From an uncultured Alphaproteobacteria bacterium (GTDB lineage Bacteria > Pseudomonadota > Alphaproteobacteria > Caulobacterales > Parvularculaceae), in the NCBI GenBank assembly GCA_902826095.1, contig CADEDN010000005.1, positions 62,001 through 126,000 on the forward strand: a stretch of 64,000 nt of DNA. Direction: 5' to 3'. Shown piece after piece: positions 46,744-55,293 of this stretch; positions within the stretch are counted from its first letter, which is position 1; each line of letters begins with the position of its first letter. Made by a program: the position numbers and the translations under genes. Below the pieces are notes generated by a model. That model was given only the letters and a program-made list of their open reading frames with translations. It searched no databases and was not told where the DNA came from.

Positions 46744-47358
46744 TCACTGCCGCGTCGGCGTCGCTGAAACGCGCGGATTGACGTCGATCCGGATCACCGT
46801 CCCGTCCTTGACGATATGAACGCGCCCCGACGGCGTTTCCTCTTCGCCTTCGAGCGGACCGGACCAGTAAAGCGGCGCGATGTTTGAATGATTGACGAGG
46901 AGGATGTTCGCGGTCGGCGCAGCGGCAAGCTCGGCGGCGAGTTCCGTCTTGAACATTTCGGCGACGCCGGCGTCGTCCGATTTCATCTCCGGGCGCGGTA
47001 TGACCGGGCCGTTGCCGGCGGCGGCGACGAGCCGCGCGGTGTCGTAGGACCGGCACATGTCGCTGCTGTAGGTCTTGTCGATCTTGACGCCGTTTTCGGC
47101 GAACCATTCGCCAATGTAGCGCGCCTCGTAAAACCCCTGGGCGCTGAGGCCGCGACCCGGCGCGAGCGTGCAACCGTCAGTCATCCCGACCGCCGCTTTC
47201 TGGCCTGACGGCGAAGTCGCATGGCGCAGGACGATGATATTGCCGCCGCCGCGCAATTGCTCGATCGCGGCGGCGAGCGACGCCGCGTCGCCCGCATGCG
47301 CGCATCCCGCCGCGGCCATACCGATGGCGAACGCGGCGAATATGGCTTTGATTTTCAA
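46744..47358 (-). CDS. Exported histidine-phosphatase-superfamily protein
   Basis: The 204-residue protein starts with a signal sequence (MKIKAIFAAFAIGMAAAGCAHA, possibly a lipobox AAGC) and has the catalytic IIVLRHATSP motif (RHA, about 44-46), YSSDMCRSYDTARL and the second His in ILLVNHSNIAPL (about 155). It would remove phosphate from a periplasmic substrate. It is placed between trpF and the MFS gene, 16 bases after trpF. Confidence 0.85.
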   Translation of the reverse strand: MKIKAIFAAFAIGMAAAGCAHAGDAASLAAAIEQLRGGGNIIVLRHATSPSGQKAAVGMTDGCTLAPGRGLSAQGFYEARYIGEWFAENGVKIDKTYSSDMCRSYDTARLVAAAGNGPVIPRPEMKSDDAGVAEMFKTELAAELAAAPTANILLVNHSNIAPLYWSGPLEGEEETPSGRVHIVKDGTVIRIDVNPRVSATPTRQ

Positions 47359-47374
47359 CGGATTGCCTCGCTGC

Positions 47375-48052
47375 TCAGAACGCGGCCTTCGCCGCTTTGA
47401 CGAACGCTTCGATCAGCGCTTCGTCTTTTTCGCCGGGTCTCACCTCTACGCCCGAGGACACATCGACCCCGCCAAAAGCGGTATGGCTTTTTGCAGCGCC
47501 GATCGCGGCCCCGACATTGTCGGGGGTGAGGCCGCCGGCCAGCAGGAAGGGCGTTTGCTCGCGGTAGTGCGAGAGGATCGACCAGTCGAACGCCGCGCCA
47601 TTGCCGCCGGGAAGCGCGGCCCCCTTTGGCGGGCGCGAATCGAAGAGAAGGATGTCCGCCGCCTCGGCAAGCGCGCCGAGGTTGGTAAAATCCGACGGCG
47701 CGCCAACGCCGACCGCCTTGATGATCTCGACGCCGAACGCGCGGCGGATCTCATCGATGCGTTCGGCGTCTTCATGGCCGTGAAACTGAAAATGCGTCAG
47801 AAAGGGCGCGGCTTCCCCCAGCAATCTCTCACCCGCATCGACATAAAGGCCGCAGAATTTCGGGCACTCGAAACCCTCGTCGTAGGAGAGCTGTTTCAGT
47901 TCTGTAACGATTTCGGACGCATCGTCGGCCGCAATCGCCCGCGGACTTTTCGGCACGAACACAAATCCGATGAAGCTCGCGCCCGCGCGCGCCGCGGCGA
48001 CCGCCTGATCAGCCGTTTTGACGCCGCAGATTTTGACCAGACCTGTCGCCAT
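47375..48052 (-). CDS. trpF: Phosphoribosylanthranilate isomerase
   Basis: The 225-residue TIM barrel has VKICGVKTADQAVAAARAGASFIGFVF in parts, with the catalytic Cys in KICGVK (about 9), VDAGERLL, LLFDSR (Asp) and FLLAGGLTPDNV and GVDVSSGVE for phosphate binding. It performs the third step of tryptophan synthesis after anthranilate. It follows lapA with a one-base overlap, as in other alphaproteobacteria. Confidence 0.95.
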   Translation of the reverse strand: MATGLVKICGVKTADQAVAAARAGASFIGFVFVPKSPRAIAADDASEIVTELKQLSYDEGFECPKFCGLYVDAGERLLGEAAPFLTHFQFHGHEDAERIDEIRRAFGVEIIKAVGVGAPSDFTNLGALAEAADILLFDSRPPKGAALPGGNGAAFDWSILSHYREQTPFLLAGGLTPDNVGAAIGAAKSHTAFGGVDVSSGVEVRPGEKDEALIEAFVKAAKAAF

Positions 48053-48384
48053 CAGGGCGTCGCCATTGTCGAATCGTCCGGTTGCGTCGGCGCCGGTTTG
48101 GCGGCCGCCGCCTTTTTCATCTCGCGAAGCTCAAGGCGATCGGCCTTGGCGCGAATGCGCAACTCGCGGTCGGAAACCCACATGCCGGCGGCGCCGAGCA
48201 GGAAACCCGTGAGCAAGGCGAGCATCAGCCAGAACCACAAGGGTAGCGCCGGCGTCGCGATCGCCGGCGCCGTCGTCGACAGGGGATCAAGGCTCAGCGC
48301 GATCGGCGTGCGGTTGGCGATCAGAAAAAGAACGAGGATCGCGCCGACCGGAAAGACGATCAACCAGCGCAGGATCTTCTTCAT
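48052..48384 (-). CDS. lapA: LapA-domain membrane protein
   Basis: The 110-residue protein has two membrane segments (KILRWLIVFPVGAILVLFLI and PLWFWLMLALLTGFLLGAA) separated by a short periplasmic stretch with ANRTPIALSLDP, and a cytoplasmic helix with DRELRIRAKADRLELREMKK. This is the LapA/YciS pattern, a partner in LPS assembly control in E. coli. The order ihfB-lapA-trpF is typical of this class. Confidence 0.88.
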   Translation of the reverse strand: MKKILRWLIVFPVGAILVLFLIANRTPIALSLDPLSTTAPAIATPALPLWFWLMLALLTGFLLGAAGMWVSDRELRIRAKADRLELREMKKAAAAKPAPTQPDDSTMATP

Positions 48385-48431
48385 TTACGCCCTGACGCGC
48401 CGTCGCGCCGATATGCCGGCAAGGTCCAACA

Positions 48432-48719
48432 TCATCCCTTTTCGCCGTTCAGCCGGTCCCGCAATTCCTTGCCGGGTTTGAAAAATGGAGAAAACTTTTC
48501 GTCGATCGGCACCGGCTCGCCGGTGCGCGGATTGCGGCCGACGCGCGAGGGCCGCCGCTTCACCGAAAAAGCGCCAAAGCCGCGCAACTCGACGCGCTCG
48601 CCCTTGACCAGCGCGGTCGCGATTTGATCGAACACGATCGACACCAGCCGTTCGATGTCGCGATGAAAGAGATTTGGATTTTCATCGGCAAGTTTTTGCA
48701 CAAGTTCCGACTTGATCAT
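48432..48719 (-). CDS. ihfB: Integration host factor subunit beta
   Basis: The 95-residue DNA-bending protein starts at ATG 48719 ([15 protein letters not shown]) and has [25 protein letters not shown] with the DNA-intercalating Pro arm (RNPRTGE) and [14 protein letters not shown] bends DNA in replication, recombination and transcription. A 5' extension to 48752 lacks family similarity. It begins the minus-strand block and is divergent from ubiE. Confidence 0.96.
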   Translation of the reverse strand: MIKSELVQKLADENPNLFHRDIERLVSIVFDQIATALVKGERVELRGFGAFSVKRRPSRVGRNPRTGEPVPIDEKFSPFFKPGKELRDRLNGEKG

Positions 48720-48895
48720 CTGGTCACCCGCCCCTCGGCCGTCCCGCGCCATGCGTCCGACGACCTCCCCCGAAGTCCGGACTGCAGGCGGCCGATTGAT
48801 GAAAGCCGCCTGAATTCAGGGGGTTGACCCTCTCAAACCATTCCTGCGGCGTCAAGGCGCTTCTCGCCGCCCCAGGCAGAAGATAAGCCCCTTTG

Positions 48896-49675
48896 ATGCG
48901 CGAAAATGATCCCGGCAAGGCGTCTTTCGGCTATCGCGAGGTTCGGGCGGACGACAAGGCCGGCCTCGTCCGGGATGTTTTCGACAAGGTCGCCCCGAAA
49001 TATGACCTGATGAACGATTTGATGTCGGCGGGCGTCCACCGGCTGTGGAAACAGGTCCTCATCGACCGGACGAACCCGCGCCCTGGCGAACTCCTGCTCG
49101 ACGTCGCGGGCGGCACCGGCGACATCGCCGCCGCCTTCCTGGCGCGCGCCGACCGCGGGCCGCGCGCCAGCGAGCGAGCGCCCGCCCGCGCGATTGTCGC
49201 CGACATCAACGCCGAAATGCTCGCCGCCGGAAGGGGACGCAAACGCCCCGAAGGCGTCGCCGGGCGGTTGGCGCTCGTTTGCGCCGATGCTGAAAATCTT
49301 CCGATCCCGGATCAATCTGTCGACGCCTATTCGATCGCCTTCGGCGTCCGCAACGTCACGCATGTCGATCGGGCGCTCGTCGAAGCGCGGCGCGTCTTGA
49401 AGATCGGCGGCCGCTTCTTCTGTCTTGAGTTTTCGCACCTTGCGACCGAAGGCCTGCAAAAACTCTACGACGCCTATTCATTCAGCGTCATTCCCTGGCT
49501 CGGCGAAAAAGTCGCCGGCGACCGGGCGAGCTATCAATATCTCGTCGAGTCAATCCGACGCTTTCCCGCCCAGGAGAATTTCGCCGCGATGATCCGCGCC
49601 GCGGGCTTTTCGCGCGTCAAATATGAAAACCTCTCGGCGGGCGTCGTCGCCATTCATTCCGGCTGGCGGATTTAG
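48896..49675 (+). CDS. ubiE: UbiE, C-methyltransferase of ubiquinone/menaquinone synthesis
   Basis: The 259-residue protein carries the UbiE signatures [25 protein letters not shown] in parts, [16 protein letters not shown] (SAM site, about 68-83) and [30 protein letters not shown] in parts. A stretch [16 protein letters not shown] in the middle is a small insertion relative to E. coli UbiE. Start ATG 48896 (TTG 48893 is adjacent). UbiB follows 11 bases later. Confidence 0.96.
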   Translation: MRENDPGKASFGYREVRADDKAGLVRDVFDKVAPKYDLMNDLMSAGVHRLWKQVLIDRTNPRPGELLLDVAGGTGDIAAAFLARADRGPRASERAPARAIVADINAEMLAAGRGRKRPEGVAGRLALVCADAENLPIPDQSVDAYSIAFGVRNVTHVDRALVEARRVLKIGGRFFCLEFSHLATEGLQKLYDAYSFSVIPWLGEKVAGDRASYQYLVESIRRFPAQENFAAMIRAAGFSRVKYENLSAGVVAIHSGWRI

Positions 49676-49686
49676 GGGGCGCGCGG

Positions 49687-51264
49687 GTGCTCGAAGCGAT
49701 CGCCGATTTCGCGCGCCTCATCGCCGCCGGGGCGCGGCTGTCGCGCCATGACGCGCTTGTGCCGCGCGAGGTCGCGCATCATCTGCCGGCGCCGGCGCGT
49801 CTGATCGGCGCGCTGTCGCGCATCGGCGCCAGGACAAAAGCGGCGGACGGGACGCATTTGAGGCCCGGCGAGCGGCTCGCCGCCGCGTTTGAGGGCATGA
49901 GCCCCGCTTATGTGAAGCTCGGCCAGTTCATGGCGACGCGGCCCGACATCATCGGCTTTGACATGGCGAAGGATCTCGGCCGGCTTCAGGACCGGATGAA
50001 GGCGTTCCCGCGCGCCGAGGCGGTCGACGAGATCGAGCGCGCCTTCGGCAAGCGGCTTGACGACATTTTTGACGATTTTTCCGAACCGATCGCCGCCGCC
50101 TCGATCGCGCAGGTTCACCGCGCGACGTTGAAGGACGGCCGCCAGGTCGCCGTCAAAGTGCTCCGCCCACGGATCGAGCCGCAGGTCGCGGCGGAATTTC
50201 GCGCCTTCGCGCGCGCCGCGCGCCTCATCGAAGGGCTCTCCGCGACGACGAAGCGCATGGAGCCGGTGAAATTCATCGATACGCTGAAAGCGGCCGCGGC
50301 CGTCGAACTTGACCTCAGGATGGAGGCCGCGGCCGCCTCGGCGCTGAAGGCGGACCTGAAGGCGACGCCGGGCGTTTTCATTCCCGACATTGTATGGAAT
50401 CTGACCGCGCGGCGCGTCTTGACGCTTGAATGGATCGACGCGACGCCGGTCAGCGACGTCGCCGCGCTCGCCGCCAAAGGCGTCGACAAGAAGCGCCTCG
50501 CCCGGACGATCATCAGCGTTTTCCTGACACAGGCGCTGGTGAAAGGCTTCTTCCACGCCGACATGCATCAGGGAAATCTGATGATCGACGGCGAAGGGCG
50601 CCTCGCGCTCGTCGATTTCGGCATCATGGGCCGGCTTGACGAACCGACAAGGCGGACTTTCGCCGAGATCATCCACGGCTTCATCACCCGCGACTATCAT
50701 CGCGCCGCGAAAGTGCATTTTGACGCCGGCTACGTGCCGAAAACGCATTCCGTCGACGCCTTCGCGCAGGCGCTTCGCGCCGTCGGCGAGCCGCAATTCG
50801 GGCGGAGCGCCGACAATGTCGATATGAGCCGCGTCCTGCAGCAGCTGTTCGACGTGACGGCCCTCTTCGACATGCATCTGCGGCCGGAGCTTGTCCTGCT
50901 GCAGCGGACGATGGTCACGGTCGAAGGCGTCGCGCGCGCGCTCGACCCCGAAATCAACATGTGGGAGGCGGCGGCGCCGGTCGTCAGCGCCGCGATCGCC
51001 GACGCCATCGGCCCGCGCCGCCAGTTCGAGCGGCTGAAGGGCGCGGCGCAAAAGGCGCTCGACATCGCGCCCGACCTGCCGCGCTATGTCGAACTCATCG
51101 CCGCGGCGTCGCAAAGGGTTTCCGATCCGGCGTTCAGCGCCTCGCAGCAGGCGACGGAAAATCTCGCGCGCGCGATCGCCGGCCAGAACCGGCTGACGCG
51201 CGCCGCGCTGTGGTTCGCCGGGCTTGCCGCGCTCATTCTCGCGGCCGTCCTCGTCTTTCGATAA
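49687..51264 (+). CDS. ubiB: UbiB, ubiquinone synthesis accessory kinase-like ATPase
   Basis: The 525-residue protein starts at GTG 49687. It has the UbiB/COQ8 KxGQ motif YVKLGQFMATRPD, the Ala-rich loop AAASIAQVHRATLKDGRQVAVKVL, TLEWIDATP, FFHADMHQGNLMI (catalytic loop) and LVDFGIMGRLD (metal Asp), and ends in a hydrophobic helix (LWFAGLAALILAAVLVF) that anchors it to the membrane. It supports assembly of the ubiquinone-synthesising complex. Confidence 0.96.
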   Translation: MLEAIADFARLIAAGARLSRHDALVPREVAHHLPAPARLIGALSRIGARTKAADGTHLRPGERLAAAFEGMSPAYVKLGQFMATRPDIIGFDMAKDLGRLQDRMKAFPRAEAVDEIERAFGKRLDDIFDDFSEPIAAASIAQVHRATLKDGRQVAVKVLRPRIEPQVAAEFRAFARAARLIEGLSATTKRMEPVKFIDTLKAAAAVELDLRMEAAAASALKADLKATPGVFIPDIVWNLTARRVLTLEWIDATPVSDVAALAAKGVDKKRLARTIISVFLTQALVKGFFHADMHQGNLMIDGEGRLALVDFGIMGRLDEPTRRTFAEIIHGFITRDYHRAAKVHFDAGYVPKTHSVDAFAQALRAVGEPQFGRSADNVDMSRVLQQLFDVTALFDMHLRPELVLLQRTMVTVEGVARALDPEINMWEAAAPVVSAAIADAIGPRRQFERLKGAAQKALDIAPDLPRYVELIAAASQRVSDPAFSASQQATENLARAIAGQNRLTRAALWFAGLAALILAAVLVFR

Positions 51265-51341
51265 AATTTTAAGGGTCTCCGCCACCCTATTTTCGCGCCC
51301 TTGCGCGAGATTTTCGAGGGAAAAAACCGGGAGGCGAGATC

Positions 51342-51938
51342 ATGTTCGGACTGAAATTCGGCGCGAAGAAGAAAGCGGTCGAAGGCGAATTCATCACCGC
51401 GCGCCTTAATGCGCGCGTGCAGCCGATCGATCGCGGCGAATATTTCGAGGACCCGCTCGACGAGGCGCTGAAGGAGCTTGGTCTCGGCGCCGTCACCGGC
51501 GGCGGCACCCAGCTCACGGAAGAACCCGCCGGCATCGCCTATTGCGATCTCGAAATCCTCGTCGCCGATTCGGGGGAGACGACCTTGCAGTCGATCATCG
51601 CGAGGCTTGAACAGCTTGGCGCGCCGAAGGGATCAAAACTCATCGTCGAGTCGACCGGCGCCGAAATTCCGTTCGGAACGCATGAAGGCCTCGCCCTTTA
51701 CATGAACGGCGCGGATTTGCCGGACGACGTGTACGCGTCCTGCGACATCAACCATGTCATTGAAGAGCTTGATCGCCTGATGGGCGACAAGGGCAAGTTC
51801 AAGGGCTTTTGGGAAGGCTCGCGCGACACCGCGCTTTATTGCTACGGAACGTCATTCGCCGCGATGAAGGATGCGATCGAGCCGCTGCTCTCTTCCTATC
51901 CGCTCTGCCAAAAGGCGCGAATCGAGCAGATCGCCTAG
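51342..51938 (+). CDS. Conserved hypothetical protein, 198 aa
   Basis: ATG 51342 has a GGAGGC site. The soluble acidic protein begins MFGLKFGAKKKAVEGEFI and continues with ILVADSGETTLQSIIARLEQ, then DDVYASCDINHVIEELDRLM, and ends LCQKARIEQIA. I recognise the general pattern (a small protein with two alpha/beta halves) but no named family. It sits between ubiB and the vapBC pair, in the gap where coaBC normally follows ubiB closely. Confidence 0.65.
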   Translation: MFGLKFGAKKKAVEGEFITARLNARVQPIDRGEYFEDPLDEALKELGLGAVTGGGTQLTEEPAGIAYCDLEILVADSGETTLQSIIARLEQLGAPKGSKLIVESTGAEIPFGTHEGLALYMNGADLPDDVYASCDINHVIEELDRLMGDKGKFKGFWEGSRDTALYCYGTSFAAMKDAIEPLLSSYPLCQKARIEQIA

Positions 51939-51973
51939 CGGCGCCGGCTTGAAAGAGCGGCGGTCGCCGGCTA

Positions 51974-51992
51974 TGATATCATTGCGATATCA
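51974..51992. promoter_or_regulatory. Palindromic operator of vapBC
   Basis: The perfect arms TGATATC (51974-51980) and GATATCA (51986-51992) surround a 5-base spacer, 11 bases before the vapB ATG. This is the expected place for autoregulation by a ribbon-helix-helix antitoxin dimer. Confidence 0.8.
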
Positions 51993-52003
51993 AGGAATGG
52001 CGC

Positions 52004-52231
52004 ATGGGCCAGGTGATCATCCGGAATCTCGACGATTCCGTCATTGAGACGCTGCGCGCTTCGGCCGATCGCGCCAACAAGCCGCTCGAGCAAATGCTGC
52101 GTGAAATTCTCGCCGAGGCCGCTCGCGCTGACAAGGTGAGCGCCATCGCAAGACTGAAGAAAATCGCCTCGATGAGTCCGCCGACCGACCTCGATGCGAC
52201 TGACCTGATCCGCGAGGATCGGGACCGGTGA
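52004..52231 (+). CDS. VapB/FitA-type ribbon-helix-helix antitoxin
   Basis: The 75-residue protein starts MGQVIIRNLDDSVIETLRAS, then ANKPLEQMLREILAEAA, the FitA-like Arc/MetJ ribbon-helix-helix fold that binds DNA palindromes. The rest (TDLDATDLIREDRDR) is the toxin-binding tail. It overlaps the toxin gene by GTGA. Confidence 0.88.
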   Translation: MGQVIIRNLDDSVIETLRASADRANKPLEQMLREILAEAARADKVSAIARLKKIASMSPPTDLDATDLIREDRDR

Positions 52232-52662
52232 AAACCGCGGTTGTCGATGCGAGCGTTGCAGTCAAATGGCTCTTGCGCCAACCCAAAAGCGACCGCGCTT
52301 ATGCTGCGATCAAGCGATTCAAACTGATCGCGCCAAGCCTCATATTGGCCGAGGTGGGGAATGCGCTTTGGAAGTATCGACGCGCTGATATGATGCCTGT
52401 CGAGGCGGTTGACGCGGCGCTTGACGGATTTGAGTCCAGTTTCTTCGAGTCGGTGCCGATCGACGAGGCGACGACGGCGCACGCGCTAAAGATCGCAATG
52501 GACCTCGACCACCCTATTTATGATTGTTACTACCTGTCTCTTTCAAAGAGATACGATATTCCGCTAATCACCGACGATTCCAAACTCGCGAGAAGAGCGA
52601 GCGATGCGGGCTTTCATATCATCGAGCTTGCCTTGTCGAATGAGCTCGATGGGGATCATTGA
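52228..52662 (+). CDS. VapC PIN-domain RNase toxin
   Basis: The 144-residue PIN protein starts at GTG 52228 and keeps the acidic residues: Asp in VVDASVAVKWL (about 7), Glu in LILAEVGNALWK (about 42), Asp in HPIYDCYYLSLS (about 99) and Asp in PLITDDSKLARRA (about 117). Its partner antitoxin is directly upstream. coaBC starts only 3 bases after its stop, so the module lies tightly inside the ubiE-ubiB-coaBC run. Confidence 0.92.
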   Translation: MKTAVVDASVAVKWLLRQPKSDRAYAAIKRFKLIAPSLILAEVGNALWKYRRADMMPVEAVDAALDGFESSFFESVPIDEATTAHALKIAMDLDHPIYDCYYLSLSKRYDIPLITDDSKLARRASDAGFHIIELALSNELDGDH

Positions 52663-52665
52663 AAC

Positions 52666-53901
52666 ATGACTGCGCGTTCCATCCTTCTCATCATCGGCGG
52701 CGGGATCGCCGCCTACAAATCGCTTGAACTCATCCGCGAGCTGGCGCGCCGGGGAATCGGAACGCGCGCCATCCTGACAAAGGCGGGCGCCGAATTCGTG
52801 ACGCCGCTCTCCGTCGCGTCGCTCTCCGGCGACAAGGTCTATTCCGATCTCTTCAGCCTCACCGATGAGGCGGAGATGGGCCATATCGAGCTGTCGCGGT
52901 CGGCGGATCTCGTCGTCGTCGCGCCGGCGACGGCGGATCTCATGGCGAAGGCCGCGGCCGGCCTTGCGAACGATCTCGCCTCGACGGCGCTTCTCGCGAC
53001 CGACAAGCCCGTTCTTTATGCGCCGGCGATGAATGTCAGGATGTTCGAGCATCCCGCGACGACGCGAAACCTCCGCACCCTGATTGATGACGGCGCGATG
53101 ATCGTCGGCCCGAACGAGGGCGAAATGGCGTGCGGCGAGTTCGGACCCGGGCGGATGGCGGAGCCGGCCGAGATCGCCGACGCGATCGACGCCTATTTCT
53201 CGACAATATCGACCGGCCCCTTAAAAGGGCGCCGCATTCTCGTCACCGCCGGGCCGACGCATGAGGCGCTCGATCCCGTCCGCTATATCGCGAACCGTTC
53301 CTCCGGCAAGCAGGGCTATGCGATCGCCGAGGCGCTGGCGCGCCTCGGCGCGGACGTGACCCTGGTCTCTGGGCCGACGGATCTGCGCGCGCCCGCCGGC
53401 CTTAAAGCGGTGCGCGTCGAATCGGCGCGCCAGATGCTCGCCGCCGTCGAAGCCGCGCTTCCCGCCGATTGCGCGATCATGTGCGCGGCGGTCGCCGATT
53501 ATCGCCCTGAAATCGAGACCGACCACAAGATCAAGAAAGAGCGCGGCGGCCTCAGGAACATTCCGCTGACGGAGAATCCGGACATCTTGAAGACCGTCGC
53601 CGCGCTGAAAGCCGGGCGCCCGCGGCTGGTCATCGGTTTCGCCGCCGAGACCGACGACGTCGTCAATCACGCGCGCGCCAAGCGGCTGCGCAAGGGCTGC
53701 GACTGGATCATCGCCAATGACGTGTCGGCCGGCGCGCATTGCGCGATGGGCGGCGACATCAACGCGGTCACCCTGATCACGCCGGAGCGCGAAGAGCGCT
53801 GGCCCGAACTCGACAAGCACGAGGTCGCGCGCCGCCTCGCCGCGCGCATCGCCGACGCGCTGAAGGAGCCCCCGACCGCGCCGGCGCGCGCGGCGGAATG
53901 A
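52666..53901 (+). CDS. coaBC: CoaBC, phosphopantothenoylcysteine synthetase/decarboxylase
   Basis: The 411-residue bifunctional protein has the flavin decarboxylase half (IIGGGIAAYKSLELIREL, IELSRSADLVVVAPATADLM, APAMNVRMFEHPAT) and the synthetase half (ILVTAGPTHEALDPVRYIAN and RSSGKQGYAIAEA, then DIIAND-like WIIANDVSAG). It makes 4'-phosphopantetheine for coenzyme A. In many relatives dut follows; here a minus-strand SDR gene follows instead. Confidence 0.96.
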   Translation: MTARSILLIIGGGIAAYKSLELIRELARRGIGTRAILTKAGAEFVTPLSVASLSGDKVYSDLFSLTDEAEMGHIELSRSADLVVVAPATADLMAKAAAGLANDLASTALLATDKPVLYAPAMNVRMFEHPATTRNLRTLIDDGAMIVGPNEGEMACGEFGPGRMAEPAEIADAIDAYFSTISTGPLKGRRILVTAGPTHEALDPVRYIANRSSGKQGYAIAEALARLGADVTLVSGPTDLRAPAGLKAVRVESARQMLAAVEAALPADCAIMCAAVADYRPEIETDHKIKKERGGLRNIPLTENPDILKTVAALKAGRPRLVIGFAAETDDVVNHARAKRLRKGCDWIIANDVSAGAHCAMGGDINAVTLITPEREERWPELDKHEVARRLAARIADALKEPPTAPARAAE

Positions 53902-53904
53902 CGG

Positions 53905-54717
53905 TCAATCGGCCTGCGCGAGCCTGACGCGTCTGGATTGCGCGGCGACGACCATTGAAGCGATCCGCCGCGGCAGCGCTTTCATCGTCCAGGCGACGAA
54001 CTTGTTCCAGAGCCCCGGCACATAGACGACATGGCGCCGCTCGACGGCGGCGAGCGCGCCTTTGACGACCGGCGCCGCCGGCATAACCCAGAATTTCGGC
54101 AGCGCGTCGATCAGATGGCGCGTGTTGTTGACGTCGTGAAATTCCGAATAGGTGAAGCCGGGGCAGAGCGCGGAGATGCGGACGTCCCGATCCTTGTTCT
54201 CGGCGGCGAGCGATTGCGAGAAGCAGACGAGAAACGCTTTTGATGCGCCGTACATCGTATGGCCCGCCGATCCCGGCATCAGGCCGGCAAGCGAGGCGAC
54301 GTTGATGATCCGCCCAAAGCCTTGCGCCTGCATGCCCGGCAGGAACAGGCGGACGAGATGCGCGTAGGAGGTCACCATCAGCGCGATGAAATCGCGGTGC
54401 GCCGGCCATTCGGACTGCTCGAAACGGCCTGGATGGCCATAGCCCGCATTGTTGATGAGGATGTCGACGCGCGCGCCCGAAGCGTTGATCGCCGCCGCGA
54501 TTTTTTCGGGCGCCGCGGGGTCGGCGAGATCGGCGGCGACGGCGATCGCTTCAATCTTGTATTTTTCTTTCAGATTTGCGGCGAGCTGATTGAGGCGATC
54601 GGCCCGCCGCGCTGTCAAAACAAGATTGGCGCCGCTTTCGGCGAGCGCCTCCGCGAAGGCTTTGCCGATGCCGGCCGATGCGCCGGTGACGAGCGCCCAT
54701 TTGCCGCGATAAATCAT
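53905..54717 (-). CDS. Short-chain dehydrogenase/reductase
   Basis: The 270-residue SDR has the classical Rossmann motif WALVTGASAGIGKAFAEAL (about 7-25), NAG in DILINNAGYG (about 91), the catalytic Ser/Tyr/Lys with MYGASKAFLVCF (about 155-166) and a C-terminal basic stretch (LPRRIASMVVAAQSRR). The substrate cannot be named. It is convergent with coaBC (3-base gap). Confidence 0.9.
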   Translation of the reverse strand: MIYRGKWALVTGASAGIGKAFAEALAESGANLVLTARRADRLNQLAANLKEKYKIEAIAVAADLADPAAPEKIAAAINASGARVDILINNAGYGHPGRFEQSEWPAHRDFIALMVTSYAHLVRLFLPGMQAQGFGRIINVASLAGLMPGSAGHTMYGASKAFLVCFSQSLAAENKDRDVRISALCPGFTYSEFHDVNNTRHLIDALPKFWVMPAAPVVKGALAAVERRHVVYVPGLWNKFVAWTMKALPRRIASMVVAAQSRRVRLAQAD

Positions 54718-54905
54718 CCGTAGACCTCATAATGAGCCGGCTCACGCAAGCGTGAGCGCGAATGCGCCAAAGCGCGGCTCAAGCGCGCCGGAGCGGATCG
54801 CCGGGCGCGGCTCGATGCGCGATAGTCGCGTCATCGGCCGATCCGCTTCACCGCGCAATCGGCCGGATCAGGGGGCGACTTGGTCTTTTCATCGAGGAGA
54901 GAAAC

Positions 54906-55235
54906 ATGAAGACCTTCGCCAAACGCTTCTTAACCGCCGCCGCCCTCGCTTCAGCGACGCTCGCTGGCGCGCCCGCTTTCGCCGGCGACGTCGACTTCGC
55001 CTATTCGGCGTCGGAAATGCGCAATTCCGCGGCGATTTCGGACCTTTATGAGCGCATCGAGGAGAAAGCCTGGCGCGCCTGCGCCGTTTACGAGAATTCC
55101 GGCCTTTTGGGGATCGCCTATCAGCGCGCCTGCGCCGCCGACCTCATGGCCGACTTTGTCGACGGGATCGACAATGCGAAACTGACGGCGCTTCACGAAG
55201 AGCGCCATGGCGCGCGTCTGGCCGAAAGCTTTTAG
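54906..55235 (+). CDS. UrcA-family secreted protein
   Basis: ATG 54906 follows GAGGAGAGAAAC. The 109-residue protein has a signal peptide (MKTFAKRFLTAAALASATLA, then GAPAFAG) and two pairs of Cys (WRACAVYEN and QRACAADLM). The arrangement VDFAYSASEMRNSAAISDLY then ERIEEKAWRAC is that of UrcA proteins, small exported proteins known from Caulobacter relatives, function unknown. An intergenic repeat begins at the base after its stop. Confidence 0.8.
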   Translation: MKTFAKRFLTAAALASATLAGAPAFAGDVDFAYSASEMRNSAAISDLYERIEEKAWRACAVYENSGLLGIAYQRACAADLMADFVDGIDNAKLTALHEERHGARLAESF

Positions 55236-55293
55236 CGCGCCGGGCGCGAAAGTGGGAACCGGTTTCGCGCGCAAAGGCGCGCCAAATCAAAAG
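55236..55293 (-). repeat. AACCGGTTTCC-type repeat, left copy (contains the ligase stop codon)
   Basis: This is a near-identical inverted copy of 56862-56923; one base differs in the core (GGGAACC against GGAAACC on the same strand). It overlaps the end of the O-antigen-ligase-type gene; the TGA stop (55287-55289) lies within the repeat. The two copies thus bracket that gene in inverted orientation. Confidence 0.85.
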
